Assembly (NCBI GenBank): GCA_023398815.1
Contig: JAEWRW010000009.1
Coordinates: forward strand, 1-7,664
From: Bacillota bacterium
Lineage (GTDB): Bacteria > Bacillota > Clostridia > Christensenellales > UMGS416
Length of the DNA stretch: 7,664 bases
Reading direction: 5' to 3'
A program made the position numbers and the translations under genes. Of the stretch, positions 1-5,768 are shown one piece after another; the stretch's first letter is position 1; every line of letters begins with the position of its first letter. The notes below the pieces were generated by a model, which saw nothing but the letters and a program-made list of their open reading frames with translations, searched no databases and was not told where the DNA came from.

Positions 1-3000
1 TTGGTATCGTGCTGACAACGCGGCGGGGCTCAACAAGGCGGCCATTTCCGGTGCGACTGCGATCACCTATGTGGTGCAGGCGGCTGACCTGGGCAAATGC
101 CTGAGCTTTGAAGTAACGCCCGTGGCGGCGACCGGCACCAGCACCGGCACGGCGGTGGAGAGCGCCCGCACGGCGGCGGTGGTGCCGGCGGAGGCCGCAC
201 CGGTGGCCAGTGGTGTGAGCATCAACATTTCAGGTGGTGGCTCGGCGCAGGTCGGGGCGCACCTGGAAGCCTTGTATTCCTACAGTGATGTGAATGGCGA
301 CCTTGAATTCGGATCCACCTTCCGGTGGTATCGTGCCGACAATGCCGCAGGGCTCAACAAGACCGTCATCAGTGGGGAGACATTTGCCGTTTATGACTTG
401 CGGCCCTCGGATGTTGGCAAATACATCTTTTTGGAAGTGATGCCAGCAGCGCAGACGGGCATGAGCCCCGGCTTGGTGGTAGAGAGCAGCCCTGTCGGAC
501 CGGTGATTCCAGCGGAAGCACCGCCAGTTGCCAGCAACGTACAAGTTTCCGGCTTGGCGCAGGTGGGGCAGACACTGACTGGCAGCTATACCTACAGCGA
601 TGTGAATGGTGATGTCGAAAGCGGATCCGACTACCAGTGGTACCGCGCCGACAACGATTCTGGCTTGAACAAGGCGGCGATCTCCGGTGCGGGTGCGACC
701 ACCTATGTGGTGCAAGCGGCGGACATCGGCAAGCATCTGAGCTTTGAAGTGACGCCGGTGGCCGCCACAGGTATAAGCACTGGGCTCCCGGTGGAAAGCG
801 CTCCTGTGGGTGCTGTGGTTCTGGCGGAGGCTGCCCCTGTTGCTTCCAGTGTGCAGGTGACCGGCACGGCGCAGGTGGGGCAGACACTGACTGGCCACTA
901 TATTTACAGCGATGTGAATGGTGACCTCGAGGGGAGTTCGACCTATCGTTGGTACCGTGCAGACAACGCTGCGGGGCTCAACAAGGCGGCAATTTCCGGT
1001 GCGACCGCAATCACCTATGTGCTGCAGGCGGCTGACCTGGGCAAATACCTGAGCTTTGGGGTGACGCCCGTGGCGGCGACCGGCATCGCCTCCGGTACGG
1101 CGGTGGAGAGCGCCCGCACGGCGGCGGTGGTGCCGGCGGAAGCTGCCCCTGTTGCAACCAGCGTGCAGGTGACCGGCACGGCGCAGGTGGGGCAGACGCT
1201 GACCGGCCACTATACTTATACCGATGTGAACGGTGACTTGGAGGGGACTTCGACCTATCGTTGGTACCGTGCAGACAACGCAGCGGGGCTCAACAAGGCG
1301 GCGATTTCCGGTGCGAATGCGACCACCTATGTGGTGCAGGCGGCTGACTTGGGCAAATACCTGAGCTTTGGGGTGGCGCCCGTGGCGGCGACCGGCATCG
1401 CTGCCGGCACGGAGGTGGAGAGCGCCCGCACGGCGACGGTGGTGCCGGCGGAGGCACCGCCGGTGGCCAGCGATGTGCAGGTGAGCGGTGTGGCGCAGGT
1501 GGGGCGGACCCTGGCGGGCGACTACACCTACAGCGATGTGAACAACGACGCAGAGGGCAGTTCTGCCTACCAGTGGTATCGCTCCAACGATGCATCCGGC
1601 ACGGGCAAGACCGCCATTGCCGGGGCAAACCAACTGACATACAAGCTGCAGATGGCAGATTATGGCAAGCACATCAGCTTTACGGTGCAGCCGGCCGCCG
1701 AGACGGGCATGAGCCCCGGATCCCTTGTGGAGAGCGATCTCACAGCGGCGGTGAAACTGGTGGTGACGGTGACCTATGACGCGGGAAGCGGCACGGTGAC
1801 CCCGGCGACGCAGGAGAAGCTGGTTGGCGCGACCTACGGCAAGGGTGCTGACGGCGCAACCGAGGAAGCGATGCCCACGCCGGCCTATACCGGCTACACC
1901 TTCGCTGGTTGGTGGACGGATGTGGACAGCGGTACGCAGGTGACGGACGCCACCGAGGTTTCCACGCTGACAAACCATACGCTGCACGCGAAGTGGACGC
2001 GCAAGAACTACACGGTGAACTATGTCGCCGGGGACCACGGCAGCGTGGGCGGGCCGGGCAGCGAGACCGTGCTGTACGGCGACAGCCCGGCGGCGGTGCC
2101 CGAGGCAACGGCCGATGCGGGGTATGCCTTTGCCGGCTGGAGCAAGGACGGCGGCACGACCAAGCTGACAAAGACTCAGGTTGAGGCGTTGGTGATTACG
2201 GAGCCGGTGACGCTTACCGCGTACTTTGTGCAGCTGACCTATACGGTGGATGGCATTGCCAACCAGACAATGGCGGAGATTGCCGAGGGGTACACCGCCG
2301 GGACGCAGGAGACCAAGACCATCACCCTGACGAAAACCGGCACGGGCGATTTGCAGAACCTTTCGGTGGCATTGAGCGGGGAACAGGCGGGCAGCTTCTT
2401 GGTGTCGCAGCCTGTAGCCACCGCGCTGACGGCTGCCGCGCCATCCACGGCCTTCACGGTCAAGGCCAAGGCGGGGCTCGCCAAGGGCACCTACACCGCC
2501 ACGGTGACGGTTAAGGCCGACCGCATGGCCGATGTAAGCTTCACGGTGACGCAGGTTGTGACAGCGGCCGCGGCGGGGCTGCGGGATGTCACGATCTATG
2601 TGACCGACGGGCAGGCGGTTATCAGCGGCGTCAGCATCACGGTCAACGGCACTTCCAAAACGACCAAGTCCAGCGGCAAGGCGGTGTTCAGCCTGGCGGA
2701 CGGTAGCTACGGCATCCAGGCTGCCAAGGGCGGCTATGCGTCTGCGTCTGGCAATGTGACGGTGAGCAAAAACAGCACGACCTACTGCCTGGTGATGGCC
2801 AAGGAAGGCCAGACGGTGCTCTATGATGACGACGAGAGTACCGACGGCGTGGTCATCGCCGACGAGGACGTGCTGCCGGGCAACGTGATCCTGGTGGTGG
2901 ATGAGAAAACGGCGGGTGCGGAGGACGAAGACGCGGTGGGCGAGCACTATGAGGACTACCACATCGCCACACTGTTTGACATCTACCTGTTGCTGGGTGA

Positions 3001-3322
3001 GGACTTTGTGCAGCCCGATGGGTCGGTGACGGTGGGCATCCCGGTGCCGGCAGGCTTACAGGGCCGCTCGCTGCTGGTGGTGCGCATCAACGACGACGGT
3101 TCGGTTACGGAGTTTGAAACGACGCAGACGGGCAACCTGCTGTTCTTCACGACGGACCACTTCAGCCGTTATGCCATACTGGCGGACAACGAGGTAAACC
3201 CCGACACCGGCGAGGCCGCAACGGGCATGCCGGTGGGGCCGATTGCCGGTGCGCTTGCGGCGCTGTTGGTGGCGGCGGGGGTCGGCCAGTTGCTTTGGAA
3301 CAGGCGCAGGCGCCTCGGCTGA
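1..3322 (+). CDS. Multidomain cell-wall-anchored repeat surface protein (adhesin-like), 5' partial
   Basis: The reading frame is open from base 2 to the TGA at 3320-3322; the start and signal peptide lie upstream of the window, so the GTG at 71 is an internal codon. Modules in order are six Ig-like repeats (to about 1753), two InlB B-repeat/Flg_new-like units (about 1760-2233), a beta-rich module containing TKTGTGDL and TYTATVTVKA (about 2237-2565), a prealbumin/carboxypeptidase-regulatory-like module (about 2576-2806), an acidic module with LFDIYLLLG and DHFSRYAIL (about 2810-3190), and a C-terminal sorting signal. That signal is NPDTG (3197-3211), a hydrophobic stretch (IAGALAALLVAAGVGQLLW) and an NRRRRLG tail, the standard layout of sortase substrates. 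The protein should therefore be exported, covalently fixed to peptidoglycan and displayed, with the repeats as a stalk. The ligand is unknown; adhesin is inferred from architecture. The next gene is a class B sortase. At least 1,107 residues are visible. Confidence 0.9.
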   Translation, partial: WYRADNAAGLNKAAISGATAITYVVQAADLGKCLSFEVTPVAATGTSTGTAVESARTAAVVPAEAAPVASGVSINISGGGSAQVGAHLEALYSYSDVNGDLEFGSTFRWYRADNAAGLNKTVISGETFAVYDLRPSDVGKYIFLEVMPAAQTGMSPGLVVESSPVGPVIPAEAPPVASNVQVSGLAQVGQTLTGSYTYSDVNGDVESGSDYQWYRADNDSGLNKAAISGAGATTYVVQAADIGKHLSFEVTPVAATGISTGLPVESAPVGAVVLAEAAPVASSVQVTGTAQVGQTLTGHYIYSDVNGDLEGSSTYRWYRADNAAGLNKAAISGATAITYVLQAADLGKYLSFGVTPVAATGIASGTAVESARTAAVVPAEAAPVATSVQVTGTAQVGQTLTGHYTYTDVNGDLEGTSTYRWYRADNAAGLNKAAISGANATTYVVQAADLGKYLSFGVAPVAATGIAAGTEVESARTATVVPAEAPPVASDVQVSGVAQVGRTLAGDYTYSDVNNDAEGSSAYQWYRSNDASGTGKTAIAGANQLTYKLQMADYGKHISFTVQPAAETGMSPGSLVESDLTAAVKLVVTVTYDAGSGTVTPATQEKLVGATYGKGADGATEEAMPTPAYTGYTFAGWWTDVDSGTQVTDATEVSTLTNHTLHAKWTRKNYTVNYVAGDHGSVGGPGSETVLYGDSPAAVPEATADAGYAFAGWSKDGGTTKLTKTQVEALVITEPVTLTAYFVQLTYTVDGIANQTMAEIAEGYTAGTQETKTITLTKTGTGDLQNLSVALSGEQAGSFLVSQPVATALTAAAPSTAFTVKAKAGLAKGTYTATVTVKADRMADVSFTVTQVVTAAAAGLRDVTIYVTDGQAVISGVSITVNGTSKTTKSSGKAVFSLADGSYGIQAAKGGYASASGNVTVSKNSTTYCLVMAKEGQTVLYDDDESTDGVVIADEDVLPGNVILVVDEKTAGAEDEDAVGEHYEDYHIATLFDIYLLLGEDFVQPDGSVTVGIPVPAGLQGRSLLVVRINDDGSVTEFETTQTGNLLFFTTDHFSRYAILADNEVNPDTGEAATGMPVGPIAGALAALLVAAGVGQLLWNRRRRLG
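2..1753 (+). repeat. Tandem Ig-like domain repeats, 312 bp (104 residues), six copies
   Basis: Measured from the conserved Trp codon of the QWYR/RWYR motif, copies occur at 2, 326, 638, 950, 1262 and 1574. The spacing is 324 bp once and then 312 bp four times. Using the PVAS boundary, the copies run 2-199 (partial), 200-523, 524-835, 836-1147, 1148-1459 and 1460-1753. The second copy has a four-codon insertion near ISGGGSAQVG. Each unit carries AQVG.TL, a YSDVNGDLE-type acidic loop, the W-Y-R motif, an ISG...TYV.QAADLGK..SF block and a VAATG turn. Copies 1, 4 and 5 are nearly identical at the DNA level over long stretches, while the last copy is the most divergent. This fits a beta-sandwich stalk whose copy number changes by recombination. 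Confidence 0.9.
1760..2233 (+). repeat. Two InlB B-repeat / Flg_new-like protein repeats
   Basis: Two diverged units lie side by side in the surface protein. The first (about 1760-2005) has VTYDAGSGTV, YTGYTFAGWWTD and TLHAKW; the second (about 2006-2233) has NYVAGDHGSV, AGYAFAGWSKDGG and TLTAYF. The order Y-x-F-x-G-W, then T-L-x-A-K-W, is the signature of the Listeria/Bacteroides-type repeat common in secreted proteins of Gram-positive bacteria. They are only distantly alike at the DNA level, unlike the preceding Ig-like array. Confidence 0.8.
3197..3319 (+). other. C-terminal cell-wall sorting signal (NPDTG, hydrophobic segment, Arg-rich tail)
   Basis: Codons 3197-3211 read N-P-D-T-G. Ten residues follow, then a membrane-length hydrophobic segment rich in Ala, Leu and Val, and an N-R-R-R-R-L-G end. 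In known sortase substrates the enzyme cuts between Thr and Gly and links the Thr to the wall precursor. The leading Asn-Pro fits class B-type motifs (NPxTx) better than the LPxTG of class A. That the adjacent sortase is the one used is inferred from adjacency. Confidence 0.85.
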
Positions 3323-3332
3323 CAAAGATGAG

Positions 3333-3364
3333 AATGCAGGGCCTGCGGGCCCTGCATTTGTTTC
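3333..3364 (+). terminator. Rho-independent terminator after the surface protein gene
   Basis: A perfect 11-bp stem, AATGCAGGGCC (3333-3343) with GGCCCTGCATT (3348-3358), closes a TGCG loop and runs into TTTGTTTC (3357-3364). It begins 11 bases after the stop codon. The GC-rich stem plus T-rich tail is the classic intrinsic terminator form. It lies only 35 bases before the proposed sortase start, so sortase expression must come from read-through or from a promoter inside the surface protein gene. Confidence 0.88.
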
Positions 3365-3384
3365 TCGCTCCATCATCAAACATT

Positions 3385-3402
3385 GAGAGGATGACCCTTT
3401 TG
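3385..3402 (+). promoter_or_regulatory. Ribosome binding site deciding a TTG start for the sortase
   Basis: AGAGGA (3386-3391) lies 8 bases before TTG at 3400, a normal spacing. The only nearby in-frame ATG (3391) overlaps this purine run and so has no room for a ribosome binding site. The TTG at 3400 is therefore preferred. The two choices differ by three residues and both keep the membrane anchor. Confidence 0.6.
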
Positions 3403-4161
3403 AGGATACGAAAAAGCCATGTGACCACCGCTGTGGTGACAGCGGTGGTTGTGACGGCTGTGGTTTGGTGGGGTGTTGCCCGCAACCAGGAGGACGCGGT
3501 TCCGGTACTGGCCGTGCCGAGTCCTTCGACGGTGGCGGTGAGCAGCGCGTCCACACCTTCGGCCGGGGAAACGCCGAAAACGCGTGTGCCGACCGCCACA
3601 CCCTATGTGCACGAAGGCCTTGCGAAGGCCGCAGCAAAAAATGAGGACATCGTGGGATGGATCCGGGTGCCGGGCACGCCGATCGACTACCCTGTGGCGC
3701 AGGGCGAAGACAACACATTCTACCTGACGCACGGGTCCGATAAGAAGAAACTGAAAGCGGGAACCATTTTCCTGGACTACCGCTGCGATGGCCTGGCGCT
3801 GCGCCGCAACAACATCCTCTACGGGCACCACATGAAGGACGGCTCCATGTTCGCTGCGCTGTTGGAGTACAAGGATCCAGACTTTTTTGAGGAGAACCGC
3901 ATCATCGAATACTCCACCACCAAGGAACTGACCAAATGGGAAGTCTTCTCGGCCTATGTGACCAACCCATCCTTTTATTACATCCGCACCGACTTTGCGT
4001 CCGACGAGGTTTACGAGAGCTTTCTGCGGCAGATACAGGGCAAGTCACTGCACAAAACGGATGTGGAACTGACCGGGAGCGACGACATCCTGACGCTCTC
4101 CACCTGTGACTATGATTTCGACGACGCCAGATTTGTGGTGCAGGCCAAACGAGTCGAGTAG
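3400..4161 (+). CDS. srtB: Class B sortase
   Basis: This membrane-anchored transpeptidase is expected to join NPxTG-type surface proteins to cell-wall precursors outside the membrane. From the TTG start the protein is 253 residues. It has a short basic N-terminus (RIRK), one membrane segment (about residues 7-27, Val/Ala/Thr-rich, ending WWG), a Ser/Thr/Pro-rich linker (about 34-68) and the sortase beta-barrel. Catalytic residues are visible: His143 in LYGHHMKDGSMF, Cys236 in TLSTC, and Arg244 in DARFVVQAKR. YGH.M, TLSTC and the D-x-R-FVVQ.K ending are class B hallmarks, and the length suits the class. The partner is almost certainly the NPDTG protein immediately upstream, though a terminator separates the two genes. 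A farther upstream ATG-less extension into the previous gene is unlikely. No iron-uptake (Isd-like) genes are adjacent, unlike the classical SrtB locus. Substrate assignment is inference. Confidence 0.93.
   Translation: MRIRKSHVTTAVVTAVVVTAVVWWGVARNQEDAVPVLAVPSPSTVAVSSASTPSAGETPKTRVPTATPYVHEGLAKAAAKNEDIVGWIRVPGTPIDYPVAQGEDNTFYLTHGSDKKKLKAGTIFLDYRCDGLALRRNNILYGHHMKDGSMFAALLEYKDPDFFEENRIIEYSTTKELTKWEVFSAYVTNPSFYYIRTDFASDEVYESFLRQIQGKSLHKTDVELTGSDDILTLSTCDYDFDDARFVVQAKRVE
3424..3449 (+). other. Perfect inverted repeat within the first codons of the sortase gene
   Basis: ACCACCGCTGT (3424-3434) and its exact complement ACAGCGGTGGT (3439-3449) flank a GGTG loop, about 24 bases after the TTG start. 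No T-tract follows, so it is not a terminator. It may fold in the mRNA and slow translation initiation, or it may simply arise from the repetitive Thr-Ala-Val-Val codons of the membrane anchor. Confidence 0.5.
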
Positions 4162-4362
4162 GGGAGCAGCAATCTCTCATCAAGCCGATTCTCGTTCTGC
4201 CCGCACCGATCCAGTAGACGGCCCATTCGTCGGGTTGGCGCTGCCCGCCTCACCCATTTTCTCATACTCATGCCGCGCCAATCGCAGTATGATACAGCAA
4301 GGATGCTGACACACCGGGCAGGGGGGTGCCACAAGCTTTTGCGTGGATGGGGAGGAAGGCAC
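4162..4362. other. Intergenic spacer between the sortase and permease genes
   Basis: This 201-base stretch has no credible gene. Short frames crossing it lack ribosome binding sites or run in from the sortase gene in another frame. I see no strong terminator: a CGGG/CCCG arm pair near 4227-4252, before CATTTTCTC, is too short to call. The only promoter-like element is TATGAT at 4288-4293. Confidence 0.5.
4265..4293 (+). promoter_or_regulatory. Weak candidate promoter for the permease gene
   Basis: TATGAT (4288-4293) differs from the sigma-A -10 consensus at one base. The hexamer 17 bases upstream, TACTCA (4265-4270), is a poor -35 match. If used, transcription would start near 4300 and give a leader of about 60 bases. 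Read-through from the sortase gene is equally possible. Confidence 0.22.
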
Positions 4363-4365
4363 GTG
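4351..4365 (+). promoter_or_regulatory. Ribosome binding site deciding a GTG start for the permease
   Basis: GGAGGAAGG (4351-4359) is a near-ideal Shine-Dalgarno sequence. Measured from GGAGG, it lies 7 bases before GTG 4363 and 16 bases before ATG 4372. The upstream in-frame ATGs at 4270 and 4303 lack such a site and would add a hydrophilic, Cys/His-containing stretch ahead of the first membrane helix. Confidence 0.65.
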
Positions 4366-5484
4366 CGTAACATGATGCTCTGGTGCAAGGACCGCCTGGT
4401 GGCAGAACCGGTGCTCGTTCTGTCGGCGCTGCTGGCGGTGGTCTCCATGGCCTGGGTGCACCCCTCGCGGCAGTACCTGTCATACATCGACTGGAAAACG
4501 CTGGCGTGCCTCTTTTGCCTGATGGCCTCCGTCGTGGGCCTGCAGCGGGAGCGTGTGCTGGAGCGGGCGGCCCTCGTCATCTCCATGCGTGTGCCCCATT
4601 CGCGGGCGCTGGTGCTGTTTCTGGTGTTCGCATGCTTCTTCTTGGCGATGGCAGTCACCAACGACGTGGCCCTCATCACCCTTGTGCCCATCACGCTGGC
4701 CATTCTGGCGGCCTGCGGCATGGAGGGATGGAGCGCCTTTGTGGTGGTGCTGCAGACGCTGGCCGCCAACATCGGCTCGTCCCTCACGCCCATCGGAAAC
4801 CCGCAGAATCTCTACCTGTTTTCCTATTATGGCATTCCGCTCCCCAATTTCCTGCTGACCATGGCCCCAGTGGTGCTGGCGGGGGGCATTCTGCTGGCGG
4901 CCAGCTGCCTGGTCGTGCCCGTGTCCCGCTGGACACCGGCCCCCCGGCAGAAGGGCGACCCACTGCGCCGGCGGCCCATCCTGGTGTACACGGCGCTCTT
5001 CCTGCTGTCGGTGGCCGCCGTGTTTGACTGGCTGCCCTATGGTTGGGCGGTGGCGGCGGTGGTACTGACCTTGCTCGTGATGGACCGGGCAACGTTGGGC
5101 AGGGTGGATTACAGCCTGCTGGCCACCTTCGTGTGCATCTTTGTCTTCGTGGGCAACTTGGGGCGCATCGGGCCTGTCCACGCGGCGTTGTCCCGCCTCA
5201 CCCAAGGGTACACCCTGTGGGTGGGCATCCTGACGAGCCAGGCCACCAGCAACGTGCCGGCAGCCATCCTGCTGTCGGGCTTCACCGACCACGCGCGGGA
5301 GCTGCTGCTGGGCGTCAACATCGGCGGCCTGGGCACGCTCATCGCGTCGATGGCCAGCGTCATCTCCTACAAGCTCTACACCGGCGTGCACAAGGGCGAG
5401 AGCCTGCGCTATCTGCGGCTCTTCACCGTGTGGAACCTGGGGTTCCTGGCGGTGCTGGCTCTGGTGGGTGCCCTGCTGAGGTAA
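4363..5484 (+). CDS. Ion-transporter-superfamily permease (ArsB/NhaD/SLC13-like)
   Basis: This is a polytopic inner-membrane carrier of 373 residues, rich in Leu, Val and Ala, with about ten hydrophobic segments. Two signature blocks in opposite halves support the family. The first half has AVTNDVALITLVP (from about residue 97) followed by ANIGSSLTPIGNPQN (about 135-149). The second half has SQATSNVPAAILL (from about 292) followed by NIGGLGTLIASMAS (about 319-332). This internal pseudo-symmetry, with Asn-containing turns between helix halves, is known from the ArsB, NhaD and citrate/dicarboxylate (SLC13) branch. Members move anions, dicarboxylates or Na+/H+; the sequence does not tell which. 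No arsR, arsA or citrate genes flank it, so arsenite export is not supported. The start is GTG 4363, for its ribosome binding site; ATG 4372 is the alternative. The C-terminus ends right after the last helix (ALLR). It looks like a stand-alone gene. Confidence 0.85.
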   Translation: MRNMMLWCKDRLVAEPVLVLSALLAVVSMAWVHPSRQYLSYIDWKTLACLFCLMASVVGLQRERVLERAALVISMRVPHSRALVLFLVFACFFLAMAVTNDVALITLVPITLAILAACGMEGWSAFVVVLQTLAANIGSSLTPIGNPQNLYLFSYYGIPLPNFLLTMAPVVLAGGILLAASCLVVPVSRWTPAPRQKGDPLRRRPILVYTALFLLSVAAVFDWLPYGWAVAAVVLTLLVMDRATLGRVDYSLLATFVCIFVFVGNLGRIGPVHAALSRLTQGYTLWVGILTSQATSNVPAAILLSGFTDHARELLLGVNIGGLGTLIASMASVISYKLYTGVHKGESLRYLRLFTVWNLGFLAVLALVGALLR

Positions 5485-5503
5485 GTCCTGCCGGACAAAG
5501 ACA

Positions 5504-5532
5504 TTGTTGGATGCTCTCTTTTTCTGTATAAT
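5504..5532 (+). promoter_or_regulatory. Sigma-A-type promoter for the M48 protease unit
   Basis: A perfect -10 hexamer, TATAAT (5527-5532), lies 17 bases after TTGTTG (5504-5509), which matches the conserved TTG of the -35. The spacer is T-rich (CTCTCTTTTTC). Transcription should begin near 5539, giving a leader of roughly 225 bases before the protease start at 5766. It is the clearest promoter in the window and suggests that the protease and zinc-ribbon genes form a unit separate from the permease. Confidence 0.65.
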
Positions 5533-5553
5533 TATGTCTATTGAGGTGATGCA

Positions 5554-5607
5554 ATGTATCGTGTGGTTGTGGTAAGCGTTGCGCCATTGGTGCTGCGGGT
5601 ATTCTGA
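5554..5607 (+). CDS. Possible 17-residue leader peptide
   Basis: ATG 5554 is preceded by GAGGTGA (5543-5549) at good spacing and lies about 15 bases after the predicted transcription start. It encodes MYRVVVVSVAPLVLRVF and stops with TGA at 5605-5607. The peptide is hydrophobic and Val-rich with two Arg residues. It could be a regulatory upstream frame for the protease, a tiny membrane peptide, or the decayed start of an older gene whose later part is the open stretch in the next frame. I do not recognise it. Support is only the ribosome binding site and its position behind a strong promoter. Confidence 0.3.
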   Translation: MYRVVVVSVAPLVLRVF

Positions 5608-5641
5608 AGGTGGTGTTTTCCTCGATAGCGGATTTGTAGTC

Positions 5642-5659
5642 GTGGGGAGCGCTCACCAC
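5642..5659. promoter_or_regulatory. 18-base near-perfect palindrome in the protease leader (candidate operator)
   Basis: GTGGGGAGC and GCTCACCAC are complementary at eight of nine positions, centred between 5650 and 5651. The lack of a loop fits a dimeric DNA-binding protein better than an RNA hairpin. It sits about 105 bases downstream of the predicted transcription start and directly upstream of TTGGAC (5660-5665), a possible alternative -35. A repressor site or roadblock is conceivable; no regulator gene is nearby. Confidence 0.3.
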
Positions 5660-5752
5660 TTGGACAATGCCTTGGAGAGCATTGAGTATCCCAACCAGAT
5701 GTTCTCGCCAGATGGTTTACCATTGCCGATTACAGCGGCATTCATTGGACGG

Positions 5753-5768
5753 AAAGGACAGGGTTATG
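5753..5768 (+). promoter_or_regulatory. Ribosome binding site deciding the M48 protease start
   Basis: AAAGGA (5753-5758) lies 7 bases before ATG 5766. The upstream in-frame ATG at 5667 has no comparable site and would add 33 hydrophilic residues (Arg- and His-rich) before the first membrane helix, which HtpX-type proteins lack. Confidence 0.7.

Larger units (their letters stand above)
5485..5765. other. Intergenic promoter and leader region upstream of the M48 protease
   Basis: This 281-base region is visibly less GC-rich than its neighbours. It holds a good promoter (5504-5532), a ribosome-binding-site-preceded 17-codon frame (5554-5607) and an 18-base near-palindrome (5642-5659). A frame open from just after the TAA at 5573 to 5779 runs into the protease start, but it has no ATG with a binding site and an A/T-richer third codon position than the real genes. 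I read it as untranslated leader or gene remnant. No riboswitch class is recognisable. Confidence 0.55.

Noticed and set aside
200..1753. Regularly spaced repeats as a CRISPR array
   Set aside because: The period is 312 bp, the units are continuous coding sequence in one frame, and there are no unique short spacers.
230..2962. Long open frame on the - strand, 910 codons, opposite the surface protein
   Set aside because: It is produced by repetitive high-GC codons of the + strand gene. The translated protein is Arg/His-rich, low in complexity and repeats with the same 104-codon period, and it has no ribosome binding site.
3301..3320. AGGCG/CGCCT hairpin at the end of the surface protein gene
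   Set aside because: It consists of codons for the Arg-rich tail, has a short stem and no T-tract; the true terminator follows just downstream.
3295..3399. Extended N-terminus for the sortase beginning inside the surface protein gene
   Set aside because: It would be translated through the terminator hairpin and overlap the upstream coding sequence. The ribosome binding site points to 3400.
4270..4362. Earlier ATG starts for the permease (4270, 4303)
   Set aside because: They have no ribosome binding site, whereas GGAGGAAGG stands at the right distance from GTG 4363. The extra residues are hydrophilic and atypical for the family.
4363..5484. Arsenite efflux pump (arsB)
   Set aside because: The superfamily motifs are shared with NhaD and SLC13 carriers, and no arsR, arsC or arsA accompanies the gene.
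5486..5500. GTCC/GGAC hairpin just after the permease stop as a terminator
   Set aside because: The stem is only four base pairs and no T-tract follows it directly.
4383..5531. Several alternative-frame open stretches on both strands over the permease
   Set aside because: They are Gly/Arg/Pro/His-rich shadow frames without start signals. The permease frame has the conserved family motifs.
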